Source: Utricularia gibba
Taxonomy: Eukaryota > Streptophyta > Magnoliopsida > Lamiales > Lentibulariaceae
DNA: 64,000 bases
Assembly: GCA_002189035.1 (NCBI GenBank)
Contig: CM007992.1
Location: 3,658,001 to 3,722,000, forward strand
Reading direction: 5' to 3'
Under the pieces are notes generated by a model that saw nothing but the letters and a program-made list of their open reading frames with translations, did not search any database and was not told the origin of the DNA. Both the position numbers and the translations under genes were made by a program. Shown here in pieces: positions 26,218 to 38,368 of the stretch (the stretch's first letter is position 1; the number at the start of each line of letters is the position of its first letter).

Positions 26218-27293
26218 CAGAAGGGGAACTTGGGGCATGGTAGTACGTATCCGAGGGCGGCGGGGAGGGCGTCATTTAATGGGGGTTCAAAGTCGGGGGA
26301 GGGGAAATGACTAAATGGCCCTTCCCAGTTGGCTAATCCCATCTTCAACCGCATAATTAAAACCCTTAATCCGAGATTGGTCCCCCGGCGAGGTCTCTTA
26401 ATGAGGAACATAATTGAGTTCCCATCTCCGGCCCTGTTAACCACTCCCCTCCGGTCGTCTCCTCCGCCTCCTCCGTCTCTCTTCCTCATCTTCCTTCTTC
26501 ATTGTAATAATAATTAAAATAATTCGTTGAATTATTGTCTTAACCCAAGCTGTCTATTTAATTTCCGGAAAATTATGTATGGTGTAGGTCGGATGGTAAT
26601 AAAATAATATTTGGGGTTTCAATTCTGGAAACGACTCGAGTTCGCTGAAGCTTACAGCTCCGTCACTTTCGAGACCAGGGGGAGGAGGGGGTGGGGCCGA
26701 TACGTGGCGTGGGTTTTAAGGCGAGGGGAGGGAGATGATGATGAGGGGGATGGAGGGGGTGAATAAAAAGGGAAACCCCAACAACGACCAACAGCAGCGA
26801 GGAAAAAAACAATTAAAGGGATTTGTATTGTAAGAGCGATGGCGGCGGCGCAGAGCTCATCTCCTTTAATGCTCCGCAGCGCCGGTTCAAGAACCTTCTG
26901 ACCGAGTGAATCGAAAAAGGAAGGCACCAACCAAATCTCGGTTCGATCTCATTTAACCCCCCCCTGTGGGTTGGTTGGTGCAGAGGAGGAGGAAGAATCT
27001 TCTTCTTTTCTGATTTTGAGTAGCCGCGGGGTTTGGGTTTGCTCGTACGGCGTCTTCTCATTCATTCGCAATTCAGAGCTTGTCTGTCTCCGAACCCATA
27101 ATTCAAGAATCCCGAAAACAGTACCTGGGGGAAGAATTAAACGCCCCCATGCATTATTTTCTCTTCTCCTCAATTCATCTTTTCTTTCCTTTGGTTTGGG
27201 TTGCTTTCCAGCTAGAGGAGATTGTCGGTCATAATTAATATCTACAAGAAACAAAAACCCAGTTTGAATTTCGATTCACAAAACTGGAAAGGA

Positions 27294-28708
27294 ATGGCCG
27301 GTTTTTTCTCACTCGGCACCGGCGGAGGAAGGGCTGCGACCGCCGATCAGGAACCCAGTGGCCATAACAACAACACGGAGATGAATCCGGAGAGCTGGTT
27401 TCTCTTCAGGAATGAGGAGAATCCGTACAAAAGTTTCGAGCTTTGGCATCCGCAGCCGCACCCACAGCAGCATCAGGCTGAGAATTTCTTACAGCGGGGG
27501 ACTACTCTTCAGGATCTTTACGCTTCCGCCGGAGGCCTCGCGGTGGGACCCGGCCGCGGTGGTTTTAGTATGTCCGGCGATCATTCGCCGAGGTCGGGGT
27601 TTCTGATGATGAGGAGCAGCGGTGGGGGAGGGATCAGCTGTCAAGACTGTGGGAATCAGGCGAAGAAGGATTGCACGCACATGAGGTGCAGGACTTGTTG
27701 CAAGAGTAGAGGGTTTCAGTGCTCCACCCATGTTAAGAGCACTTGGGTTCCGGCGGCTGTCCGACGAGAGCGGCAACAGAGAATAGCGACGTTGCAGCAG
27801 CAGAATCAGAGCCAGGACCAACGGCGAGATAGGGAGATCCCTCCCGGGGTCAAAGAGAACGGCAAAAGGCATAGGAGCGAAAACACAAGCCCTGATAACA
27901 ACAACAACAACAACTCACTCTTCTGTACTCGTATTGTTACATCCATGACAGGTTGAATACAAAGCTTTGAAGTTTTGTTTCGCCATCTTACAGTCACTGG
28001 CTGCATATTAAAACCCTTGCAACTCCTTTGCGTGTGGCGAGGAAAGCCTATTTTTTTCTTTCTTTCTTCTTCTCCTTATCTTTGCTCTTTACAGCAATGC
28101 TTTCTGCAAGTCCTGACAAAGCATTTGTCAAGGATCACCTCCTATTTCCCTCCCTAGTTACCAGTTTACTACTACTACTACTGCCCTTTCTTCTTCTCAG
28201 TCTTCATTTTAAATTGTCGCAGCCTAGTTTCAATTCAAACTCCATAGCTGAATCCATATCAGGAAGCCTAGCGTCCAGAGATCATAGCCTTGTATTTTCT
28301 CTTTTTGTAGGGTTGGAGCTCGGGAGTTTCCCATCGGAAGTCAGCTCGGAGGCCGTTTTCCGGTGTGTTCGCGTCACCGCAAACGACGACGGTGAGGACA
28401 AGTTGGCCTACCAAACGGCGGTCAAGATTTGTGGACATGTCTTCAAGGGTATTCTGTACGATCAAGGCGTGGACAGCCAGCAGTACTTGGCCGGAGAAAC
28501 CTCGTCGGGTGGCGGGGGTAGTGTAAGCGCCGGCGGCGCTCAGCAGCTCAATCTGATCCCCGGAACCACTTCCGCCACAGCTACATCTGCTCCTCCCAAC
28601 ACCTCAGCCGCACCCGGTACTTCCCCTTTTCTCGATCCTTCCCTATATCCAACTCCCATCAACAGCTTCATCGCCGGCAACCAATTCTTCCCATCTTCAC
28701 GTTCGTGA
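27294..28708 (+). CDS. SHI/STY/SRS family zinc-finger transcription factor (2 exons, 351 aa)
   Basis: Exons 27294-27951 and 28311-28708 join in frame as 351 residues. It starts [12 protein letters not shown], which fits the family N terminus. Residues about 115-155 hold the RING-like C3HC3H finger [21 protein letters not shown]...[12 protein letters not shown] with all ligands present. Exon 2 carries the IGGH domain ([20 protein letters not shown], then [16 protein letters not shown]). The C terminus is rich in Gly, Ser, Thr and Pro. The family activates auxin biosynthesis genes of the YUCCA type and shapes gynoecium, stamen and leaf development. The junction sits right before [10 protein letters not shown], as is usual. 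A run of six Asn from an AAC repeat precedes it. The 360-bp intron contains open sequence that the genomic frame reads through only in part. Confidence 0.94.
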
Positions 28709-31124
28709 CAACAATCATTCGAGGTCCATTCTACTTTAACCGGCTTATTACTGTTCATTCGCAATGTACGTAAGTTGAGGTTATAAGCAGTTTAAAGTAG
28801 AAGAAAGAAGGAGCACTGATCTGGTAATGTCTAGATATTCCGGAGTTGAATGCACAAGTTGGATTGATTATTCCCCATTTCCATACCACAAAAGGTTCGT
28901 AATTGATAGCAGCAGCAGTTACCCCCACTCCACCCCTCCTTCATTTATGCTGTGCAGCTGAAATATGGGTTGTTTATATACTTTTTTTTTTTTCCCCTCT
29001 CAAAAGTTTTGAATGACGCGACGAGATTGCTGCCTCTTCAAGTCTTTTCATTCTTTTCCTGAGTGTGTTCCAGCCATGCAATAATGCTATCTCCTCCCAC
29101 TCTCATTTATTCACTTGCCTTCTATCCCCCATTCCCGGCTGCTTTGCTTGCTCTGGAACACCCCGCAGACCCGCTCCACCGGCCCGCACATGCGTCCTGA
29201 TACCCCAACAAGGATCTCCACTTCTGGGATCCTGTTTGCAGTACCCCGAAACGCAGGGTAACCTTTTCTTTCCATGGCTCGCCCTTTAAGCATCAAATTT
29301 CGTTGCCTGTGGCCTTGCCGACTGTAGACATCACATGACGTCTGACTCCAATTAGGGTTTTTTAATCACCCCTAAAATGCCAAAATCACACCCATCGCTC
29401 CATTTCTCGCATAGTAATACTTTGGAGGCCCAGGAAGCAGCACTGCAAGCCCATGAATGTTAGTGGGCTCAATTTCCGGAAGCCATGGATTTAATTTAAA
29501 TAAAAATGAGATTAATTTACATAAAAATAAAGGATTAAAAAAATATTGATCATATAAAGTTTTATAAATAGATTTATATATAATATTACTATAAGATTTA
29601 TGATAAATAATTAGATGAAAATTTAATTAACTAAATCGATCTGATAGATATATTTGTGTTTCATTATAAATAAAAAATGATTAAAAATTTAATTTTTAAT
29701 AATAAAAATCACTACTAAACATATGATTAATGAGTATTATACTAATTATTATTAGAAAGGCGTACTTAATTAAGGTAATCTGGAATAGATGGGAATTTGA
29801 TAGTGGACCTCGGAATCAGGCGAGGCCCACAGCTCATGGCGGTTTTTTGGAGATTCTGGAATCGACGGTCGGGAATGGACCGCGGCTCCATGATCCGAGA
29901 ATCCCGACGTGGCGGTTGTGACCTGTCACTGAGTTCCAACGCTTTATGGAATTTTTTTTTTCATTTTGTCTGTGATTGTCTGGATAGCAGAAATTCCGAA
30001 AAAAATGCGGACAAGTGGCATAAATTGGGGTGGAGAACAGGGTGCTGCCTCTGGTTCAAGCAAGTGGTCCAACCGTCTTCTTGTCCGAACTCCGATGGCT
30101 ATCCCGATTCATTCTTACCCACAAAAGCTCGATAGTTCATTTTAAGTGTACTGGACAATTATGCCCTCTCACCGGCTGATCCGGTTGCTACCCACACCAA
30201 GGTGGGTGCAGGTTTTTAGCACATGGTTCCGGTTCCTTCTCCGTTGTGTTCCAAACCCTGAGGTTTTACTGCGTGAACTTTCTCTTTTTATCCTTCTTTG
30301 TTCCAATTTTCGTTGTGTTTAATCCACCTTCGGATTGAGTAGAGACAAGTTTCGTTGCGTGACGTAAATTCAATCAAGGTTTCCGTTTTTTTTTTTGACA
30401 TCTGGGTGTTTCCGATCCGGAGTTGGATTAAAATTCGAGAGCCGTGGTTTCCCCCTTGGGTTTTCGGTACGTTCCCTTGGTGCGAATGTGAGTTTGTAGT
30501 TCCATGTTTCGTTCGTGATCACGATCTGTGCGTCTCTTGTTTTTGCGGATTCTTTTTGATCCATTATGTTTCGAGATCTAAAGCCTACTGTTATCTTGTT
30601 TTGGCTTGGGGGAGAAATGGGCTTGCATTTGAAATCAGCTACTTCTGAATTTCGGTATTTCATCTCTTCAGTGTTCTTCTAATGCGGATACTCTGAATTA
30701 TGCTAGATCCATTGAATTCTAAGTTCATTAAAGCTATATAAAATTAATGAATGCCGGGAAGATTTACTTCACAATTATTCGATCGGCCGTTTTTTTTCAT
30801 TCACTTGTTTAGCGGAGGGTTTCTATGGGCTCTTCCTTTCGTATTTAATTTTTATTCATGGGTTGCCATTGTTTTCAAAATCCGGACTTGATGCCTTGTG
30901 TGTCTGGAGTTGTAGATTTGTTTGTTAGTCAAGCCTGCATTTATTTTGGCAGGAGCGAAAGTGTAATGCCATTCTTGGTTATGATTGTGTAATGATGGTT
31001 TCAGTAGGTATCTTGACCTATGATTCTGGGTTTTGTTTTTTGTGACTCTGTAGGGATTGATAGAGTTTCATCTTAAATAAAAAAAAAAGGTATTTTTGAG
31101 ACTGGCTACACTGGTGGAACCCTG
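28709..31124. other. Intergenic region and 5' leader of the telomere-binding gene
   Basis: 28709-29000 is SHI/SRS 3' sequence. 29490-29760 is AT-rich and shares a 26-bp motif with 35422-35447. About 30150-31124 has the composition of a transcribed leader with a probable 5'-UTR intron ending just before the start codon at 31125. No additional gene is supported. Confidence 0.5.
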
Positions 31125-33620
31125 ATGGTGTATAAGAAAAAGCTGGAATTTCCATTTAGCTGCTACAGAACTCCTGTTGTTCCCAGGGCTCCAAGATCAA
31201 TCAGGGTAACTTTCTTTGTTTTGATGTTTCTGGTGTTCTTATCTCATTTTATCAATGACGGTATCTCTCCGCAGAGAAAAAAATCAGGGGAAGTACAAAC
31301 GCTTTGCGCTTTTGAACTCCTTGCATCTGTTGCTGGAAAATTGTTGGAAGAGAGTGAAGGCTCATCTTCCAGCCATGCAACTGAGGTGAAGGTAATGCCC
31401 CAGGACGAAAATCAGAAGGAGATACCGAATATAGTTGAGTGCAAGAACGTTGATCGTGGATGTTGCAATGAGAGTGTATTTGATTCTGAAACTTCCATTC
31501 AGGAGGACAATCCATTGCCCAACAATAAGGCGGTTCATGAATCTGATCATGATCACTCTAATTCACATAAATCTTCCAGTACCTCTGAGAAACTTGACTG
31601 TGACATGAAGCTTGGAGCAAGGGAGAACAGTTTAAAAGACAGTGATATTAGTTGCGGAAGAAGCCCTTTATCAATTGATGAGCGGTTACACCTTAAAGAG
31701 TATGTAAAGGACCATACAGGGGATCTGTCTGTAGCTAATGTACTCACCGTAAAGGATCCACTTGAAGGTTCTGCAAATACTAGTTCGCACGTCAACTCTG
31801 AAAGTAGTGTAAAGCTGCGACTGCACAAGGAACCCTTTCCTTGCGGCCTGCTTCAGAGCCACTGGGATGATGTAAAGGTAGGGATTAGAGATGATGATGA
31901 AAATTTTTCGGGGTCTAATAAGGACTCCACCCGGAGGACTTTTAGGCCACAATCTCGGATTGGGCATTGTAGAGTAAGAAAGATTATGACATCCAGATAC
32001 TGGAAAGCAGCCCCCAAACTGAAGGGCTGTGGAGGAGTTTACACCACAACGAGTAAGTGGTTCCCAAGCTCTACATGTGCCTTTGAGATTTATTCTCAAA
32101 TTCCGATGTACTCTATTCAATTTTCCAATTTTATTGATTCTAACATGTAGCTTCAGGTGAGGGGATCAACCTCTTCTACAGATGCAGAAAGAGCGTCTGT
32201 GCACGAGAAAGATCTCAAGAAGCACCTGTAAAGAAGAGGAGGGTGTCTGATCACATTGGTGTGGCATATGACTGCCAAGACAACAGCAACAGCATCTCTA
32301 GTATTCCCGGGATAGGTATAAACTGGAAGCAATAGCTGGTAGGCTGTGATCTTTGGTAGAGGTCACTGACTTTGTCTGGTTACTGCATCATGTAGCGGCT
32401 GATGGTACATCTGCTCTCATGAAAGCTCGCTCGAAATCCAGGGAGCATCAGGGTACGGCTTTCTTCCAAACGTACCCACTTCTGTTTCATTTGGATTGTT
32501 ATTTTTGTACAGCTCGGTTTTGTTTCCATTTCAGTGGCAGTGAGTATAAAGTCATTCAAGGTACCAGAACTATACTTTGAGGTCCCTGAAAATGCAACCG
32601 TCGGTTCCTTGAAGGTTGATTGATAATATAGGGAAAAAGCAGTTTTTCTAGTGCGCAACTCAACTCCCCTTTGACTAAACCATTTTGCATATTTGCTGTT
32701 TCTCTCTGCAGAGAGCTGTATTAGAGGCAGTGACTGCTGTTCTCGGTCAAGGCATCCGCGTCGGAATAGTTTTCCAGGGAAAGAGCGTTAGAGATGACAA
32801 TAGAACCTTGCTGCAGGCAGGAATCTCGCAGTGCAGCAACCTTGACAATTTGGGTTTTACATTAGAGCCAAGCATTGGTCACATCTCTGAAAATCCTAAA
32901 CCGGAGCATGTCTCATTATTACGTGATTCAGACATCATCAAACAGGACAGTGATGCCAGCAAGGAGCTTGCCCCATCTTTTCCTAGTAGAAGGGCCGCTG
33001 GCGATGCTGATAAGACACTTGATGGAGCAGTTCCCCGGTTCATGGCATTGTCCCCTGTCTCTGTGATGAAGGCGGATGCTCTTGCAGCAGTTCCGTTAAA
33101 CCAGAAACCAAAACGTAGCGAACTTGCGCAGAGAAGGACAAGGAGGCCATTCTCTGCTGCAGAGGTGGAAGCACTCGTTGAAGCGGTTGAAAAGCTGGGA
33201 ACGGGAAGGTAAGACCTGAAATAAACCAACTCTTCCATGAAGAAAATCCATAATCATGTTCACATTTCAGGTGGCGCGACGTTAAAATGCGTGCTTTTGA
33301 GAATGCAGATCATAGAACTTATGTTGATCTGAAGGTGGTACACCGCGCATTCCATCTAAATAAACAAAGAAAGCAAAGCTTCTCTTGTGCCTGAACTTAC
33401 TGGTTGCGCCATATTTTCACAGGATAAGTGGAAAACATTGGTTCACACAGCCAGCATTTCCCCGCAGCAGAGAAGAGGGGAGCCTGTGCCACATGAACTG
33501 TTAGACCGAGTTCTTTCTGTCCACTCCTATTGGTCGCACCATCAGTCCAAGCATGGGAAACTGCAAGCCCTCGAGCTTCCAAGGATCACGGATTTGCAGG
33601 AGGCTGCTGTCGTAGCGTGA
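31125..33620 (+). CDS. Telomere repeat-binding protein, TRP/TRFL type (8 exons, 639 aa)
   Basis: Exons 31125-31205, 31275-32052, 32151-32315, 32396-32452, 32535-32614, 32712-33208, 33271-33334 and 33423-33620 sum to 640 codons including the stop. The N terminus (MVYKKKLEFPFSCYRTPVVPRAPRS, then CAFELLASVAGKLL) is the family signature. The middle contains FRPQSRIGHCRVRKIMTSRYW. An ubiquitin-like domain follows (SIKSFKVPELYFEVPENATVGSLK-RAVLEAVTAVLGQG). The C terminus has the plant telobox-type Myb domain RTRRPFSAAEVEALVEAVEKLG...WRDVKM, with the extra helix LKDKWKTLVHTASISPQQRRGEP. These nuclear proteins bind double-stranded TTTAGGG repeats. All junctions are GT-AG and phase-consistent. A TTTAGGG-like degenerate tract occurs 28 kb away at 61.8-62.1 kb, with no implied link. 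Confidence 0.93.
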
Positions 33621-34000
33621 TGGATCTAGTAGAAGTTCAGTCCTTGGGTTCATTACATTTATACGCATTCGAGAAGTGCACATAGGCTGTGAATTATGGA
33701 TACTCTGCTTGATTCATAACATTACCATTTTGTACAATTTGGTGGAATAAAAGAATTTTTTTTAGCTGAAACCTGGTGCTTTTTTTCTAGCATAATACAA
33801 CCTAGCAAACACTTTGTGATGCACATCATCCATTGAAGGATTATGAAAATCAGTTATACTCACAGCAAGCAGAGATTCATATCAGAGGTAAGGGAATCTT
33901 ACAAGGTATATCTGAACATTGAAACACGGAACTTTTTTTGATTGATCTACAGCCGGATGAATCCGGATTTTTCAGCCAGAAGTCATCACCGCCATCATCT
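33621..34000. other. Convergent 3' flanks
   Basis: The short spacer between the telomere-binding gene (+) and the RING ligase (-). It contains the 3' untranslated sequences of both and nothing else visible. Confidence 0.6.
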
Positions 34001-35131
34001 TCAATACTCAGAGGCCCATCCATTAAATCTTCCAGATGTGGATCTTACAGAACCGTTTCTAGGACTAATTCTGTAGTTCAAATTGGAGGTTTCCCTAGAT
34101 GACTGGCCTCTTCCTAAACCGAAACATGTGAATAAACCGCGAAAAAACCTCCTCAGCCCACTTCTGTCTCTTGATACGCTGCTGTCACCTCCAGCACCCC
34201 ATGAAATCCTTCTAGGGGCACCCTCATTGCTGTTGAATCCACCATCCACCTCTGTGTAAACCAGTGGGAATTCCCTCTCACCACCTCTCCTACCTCCTGA
34301 AAATCTCCCAACAGCAAAGCCTCCCCCAGGTAGCCTCCATATGGTCAATCCAACCATCTCATCACCTTCCACACTGTTCAAGTTTCTGCTAACATCCCCA
34401 CCATCATTATCGGATGGCAACTCATGTCTACACACAGGACAGGAGTTCCTAAGGGAGAGCCACGGAAAAATACAGTCTTGGTGGTACAAGTGTTTACAGG
34501 GCATCTCCTTTGCTTCAATGCCCAATTCAAAGGGTTCTTTACAGACAGCACAGTGGGAGTCAACTGCAATATGCTGATCAGCGATCTGAATATTAGGCAA
34601 TGACGCAATCGCTGCCTTTGATGCAGGCGGATGATTATCACTTCGCCCAATCGCACTCGCCTCAATGTGTGACAATTGATCCAACAATCGCTCAAAGCCG
34701 GACCCTAGTAAGAACTCAGACATAGCCGCGGGCAGCGGCCGTAGACCTGATCCCGCTCCATCATCATAATACAACTCAAAACCACCGCGAGCCGCCTCAG
34801 CCCCACTACCACCGCTCGCCTGCCTCCGAAGAACGATGACTGGATTAAAAGGAGTCCTGTCGCCCGCCTGCCTGCGGCTTCTTCTGAGTCTAGGACTGGA
34901 TCCAGAACCAGAACTTGAACCCGAACCCGTGAGAGGTACCGAATCGGCTTCCGCCGTCGTATACATCGCAGCAGCCGGAAAACGGCGCCTTCTGGAATCG
35001 GGACGCGAATTCGGAAAGGGACCATCCAGCTCCTCCACGAATCCGCCGTCACATTCCGGACAAACAACGGTTTCTTGTCTCCAAACCCTAATGAAGCGAT
35101 CGCATCTGTAACACCAATACGTCGCCGACAT
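34001..35131 (-). CDS. RDUF-type RING-H2 E3 ubiquitin ligase (376 aa, single exon)
   Basis: Intronless 376-residue frame. Residues 1-35 form the zinc-ribbon typical of this group (YWCYRCDRFIRV...VVCPECDGGFVEE). The RING-H2 domain at about 195-236 reads CAVCKEPFELGIEAKEMPCKH..., followed by YHQDCIFPWLSLRNSCPVCR, so all eight ligands are present. The C-terminal part (GLTIWRLPGGGFAVGRFSGGRR, then FPLVYTEVDGGFN) matches the DUF1117 region that defines RDUF1/RDUF2-like proteins. Known members are cytosolic or nuclear E3 ligases acting in abscisic-acid and drought or salt responses; the substrate here is unknown. It is divergent from the GPAT gene on the right. Confidence 0.92.
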   Translation of the reverse strand: MSATYWCYRCDRFIRVWRQETVVCPECDGGFVEELDGPFPNSRPDSRRRRFPAAAMYTTAEADSVPLTGSGSSSGSGSSPRLRRSRRQAGDRTPFNPVIVLRRQASGGSGAEAARGGFELYYDDGAGSGLRPLPAAMSEFLLGSGFERLLDQLSHIEASAIGRSDNHPPASKAAIASLPNIQIADQHIAVDSHCAVCKEPFELGIEAKEMPCKHLYHQDCIFPWLSLRNSCPVCRHELPSDNDGGDVSRNLNSVEGDEMVGLTIWRLPGGGFAVGRFSGGRRGGEREFPLVYTEVDGGFNSNEGAPRRISWGAGGDSSVSRDRSGLRRFFRGLFTCFGLGRGQSSRETSNLNYRISPRNGSVRSTSGRFNGWASEY

Positions 35132-36566
35132 CGAGATCCGATCAAATGCACAATTCTCCTGCCAACCCTCTTACCCCAAGAAATCTAACAAGAAACACAA
35201 GGCACGGGGGAGCTTGGGGAAGGCGAAGGTGTCATCCCCCATCCATCATCGCCAGTTGGGGCAGCAATTGCAAATATGGATAAATTTGGGGACCAAAACG
35301 CTAGCTTGCAATAATTGCTGTCACCCAAAGGCCAAATGCCCTTCCTAACTCACCTTTCCCCACCATCCCCTAAAATATTCCATTCTTGAATTGAAATAAA
35401 CTATTATTTTTTAAAAAATAAATGAGATTAATTTCCATAAAAATAAAATATTTTTAAAAAAATTAAACGTATTTTATAGAGAATGAATAAGATTGATAAA
35501 TGGATGGAAAAGGAAATTTTTTTTAGAGTATAAAGAGTAATATCATATTTTGAATCATAATATTTAATAAAATTTATTCAGTAGATTGATTTTTATTTTA
35601 TTATTAATTAACCAATAAATAATAAAATTATCTTGATAATTAATATATAAGGTTAAATTGAATTTTTTTTATCATATTAAGAATTAATATACGCTATTTG
35701 GAAATTTGGACTAATCTCAATATAAAAATTTTAAATTAAAGCCGAGCTTCGGCGTCAAATGCTTAAGCCCGATGGGCTGACTGCTGCTTTATTGGGCCGA
35801 TAACTTGAACCGGGCCAACCATCAGCGAAGCGAGGCCCATGTTCGATTAATCAATCAGTTTTTCATATTGAGCCGGCCACTTCTTCTAAATCAATTTGCT
35901 TGTCATTTTATTAGAAAAATAGTTTTTGTTTTCCTTAAAATGAAAAAAGTAAAAGGTTTAAATTCCAATTATTTTTTATTTTAGAAAATAGAGCTCCATT
36001 TCAATTTCGGTTGGATTCCGGGGCCATTCGATAGTAATAAATTTATTTTTAAAATAGTTTATAATAAAAAAATGATCTCAAAACACAATGTCCAATAGGG
36101 TTCAATTATTTTTTAATTTTTTGAAATAAATAAATGATTCATTGAAGACGTCGGTTGTATTCGTTTGGGCAATTGTCAACGATTAGTTGACTTTTGACCT
36201 ATTCAAACTGCTGGGTGAGCTTTGGCTCCAACTGTCGCCGCGTTCTCGTTGGTGTGTATAGACAGGCAGTTGGAAGAATGGCGAAATTCATTACTCTCCT
36301 CCGCCCTTTAATGTGGATTTATTGATCTTTCTGGCTTCGTAGCAAATTAGGTCACCCGCCGTAGGACGCCCCTACCCTCCCCAACAGGGGACATAAAAAT
36401 CCAATCTTTGAACAATCCAAGCAACCGTTGCTTTCCTTCCGCCGTGTGCTGTGAGCCCCTTGCTTTAGATGTACGGATTTATCCTATAAGTGAGGCAGAG
36501 CACTTCCCACTTCGGTGTTTCGTCTTCTTTCCTGTCGTTTTTCCTTTTTGTTGGTTGTTTTCTATA
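35132..36566. other. Divergent promoter region, RDUF-like and GPAT genes
   Basis: An AT-rich middle (about 35400-36160) separates the RDUF-like promoter from that of the GPAT gene. It contains a copy of the 26-bp motif also present at 29506-29531. A CATAAAA sequence near 36392 could act as a TATA element for GPAT, but this is weak. Confidence 0.5.
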
Positions 36567-38114
36567 ATGGGGTCTGTAGTGGCGGAGTTAGAAGGCACGC
36601 TTCTGAGAGATCCCAGTGTGTTTTCGTATTTCATGTTGGTTGCCTTCGAAGCTTCGGGGCTGCTGAGATTCGTGTTGTTGTTGCTTCTATGGCCTCTGAT
36701 TCGTTTGCTCGAAGCTTGCGGCAGAGGAGATGATGGAATCAAGCTAACCATCTTCGTGGCTACTGTGGGTGTTCCTTTTGCGGAGGTTGAGAGAGTTTCC
36801 AATGCTGTTTTGACCAAGTTTCTGTACGATGATATTGAAATTGGGGCGTGGAGATTCTTCTCTTCTCACCAGCGGCGCGTCGTGGTGACCAAGATGCCGA
36901 GAGTCATGGTGGAGAGGTTTGTGAAGGAGCATTTGAGCGCCGATGCTGTTGTTGGTAGTGCACTTGGTGTTAACCGGTTTGGGCTTGTTACCGGATTTGT
37001 TGAAGACGGGTTCTCTTCGATCTCCGGGAAGGTTTCTGATTTGTTTGGAGATGAAGAGCCCAGTTTAGGCTTGGGAAGGTCTGCTTTTGGAGGATCTCTG
37101 TTTTTCAGACTCTGTAAGGTAAGAATTTCATTCCATGGCTTTAACTGACTGCTGCTGGGGTCTGGTCCTTTTCAAAGAAACATTGGTCTTTGACAGGAAC
37201 AGCGAAGTCCCCCGTTTGAATTTCAGAATGCTGTAGACGATGTTCAAATTCCGAAGCCATTACCGGTGATTTTCCACGACGGCCGTCTCGTGAAACGGCC
37301 AACTCCGGCGACGGCGCTTTTAATCCTCCTCTGGCTACCCATTGGGGTTGTTCTCGCGGTGGGGCGAATAGTTATCGGTTTGTGCATACCCTTGAACGTT
37401 GTCCGCGTCGCCGTTCCGTTAATGGGAGGGAAGTTAGTAGTTAAGGGTACGCCTCCTCCGCCGTGTGCCGCAGGGAAACCAGGGTTCCTTTTCGTGTGCA
37501 CTCACAGGACATTGCTAGACCCCGTGGTTCTCTCCTACATTCTCCAACGGCGAATCCCCGCCGTGACGTACTCCCTTTCCCGGTTATCGGAGATTCTTGC
37601 CCCGATACCGACGATTCGCCTTACCAGAGTTAAGGAAATCGACGCCCAGACGATTCGAAAAGAGTTAAAAAAAGGTGATCTCGCTGTCTGCCCTGAAGGA
37701 ACAACCTGCAGAGAGCCATTCCTCTTGAGATTCAGCGCCCTCTTCGCCGAACTCACGGACAGAATCGTCCCCGTCGCCGTCAACAACCGCGCCGGATTTT
37801 TCCACGGCACGACGGCGCGTGGATGGAAAGCACTAGACCCCATTTTCTTCTTCATGAATCCACACCCAGCTTACGAGATCACGTTCTTGAACCAGTTGCC
37901 CCTTGAAGCTACCTGTTCTTCAGGGAAATCGCCGTACGAGGTCGCAAATCACGTGCAGAACATACTCGCCCAAACACTGGGATTTGAGTGCACAAACTTG
38001 ACGAGGAAAGATAAGTACCGGATTCTAGCGGGAACCGACGGAACCGTCGGCCGGAAAAGTAGTTCGGATAAAGAAACAGCGACGGCGATCAAGAAGCTGC
38101 TTGGTTGGGGGTAA
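36567..38114 (+). CDS. Glycerol-3-phosphate 2-O-acyltransferase, GPAT5/7-like (2 exons, 489 aa)
   Basis: Exons 36567-37118 and 37197-38114 give 489 residues. The N-terminal HAD-like half starts [22 protein letters not shown]. Two hydrophobic spans follow ([16 protein letters not shown] and, later, [21 protein letters not shown]). The acyltransferase half carries HRTLLDP (block I, HX4D, about residue 285), [31 protein letters not shown] and VPVAVN. Land-plant GPATs of this type acylate the sn-2 position of glycerol-3-phosphate in the ER for cutin or suberin. In bifunctional members the first phosphatase motif is DxDGTL, but here it is ELEGTL, so phosphatase activity is probably lost, as in the suberin-associated GPAT5/7 group. 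The overall sequence ([31 protein letters not shown]) also fits that group. Confidence 0.92.
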
Positions 38115-38368
38115 ACCCGTTGTAAAAAACATTAGATAGGGTCCACATTTTTTATTATATAATTTTGAAGTAATTTTTATTTAATTCCAAGGCGATTTAT
38201 TCTTAACTCTCTTTACTTAATTTCGAATTTTTATCTATGATTAAAATTTTATTAAAAAATAATTAATTTACCCCAAATTTATTTGAATTCAAATAAATTA
38301 AATATTTTAATTATAATTTGTTTGATTTAAAGCAGACGCTTGCAGACACGGGAGTCCAGGAGTTGATT

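Larger units (their letters stand above)
22778..27293. other. Long intergenic region with repeat relics
   Basis: 22778-23100 is the PHAF1-like promoter. About 23450-24060 is AT-rich with short inverted repeats. A Copia-LTR-like segment starts at 24612. 25130-25640 is AT-rich. A G-quadruplex-type motif is at 26202-26217. From about 26640 to 27293 the composition rises; this is the probable promoter and leader of the SHI/SRS gene. No credible gene is present. Confidence 0.55.
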
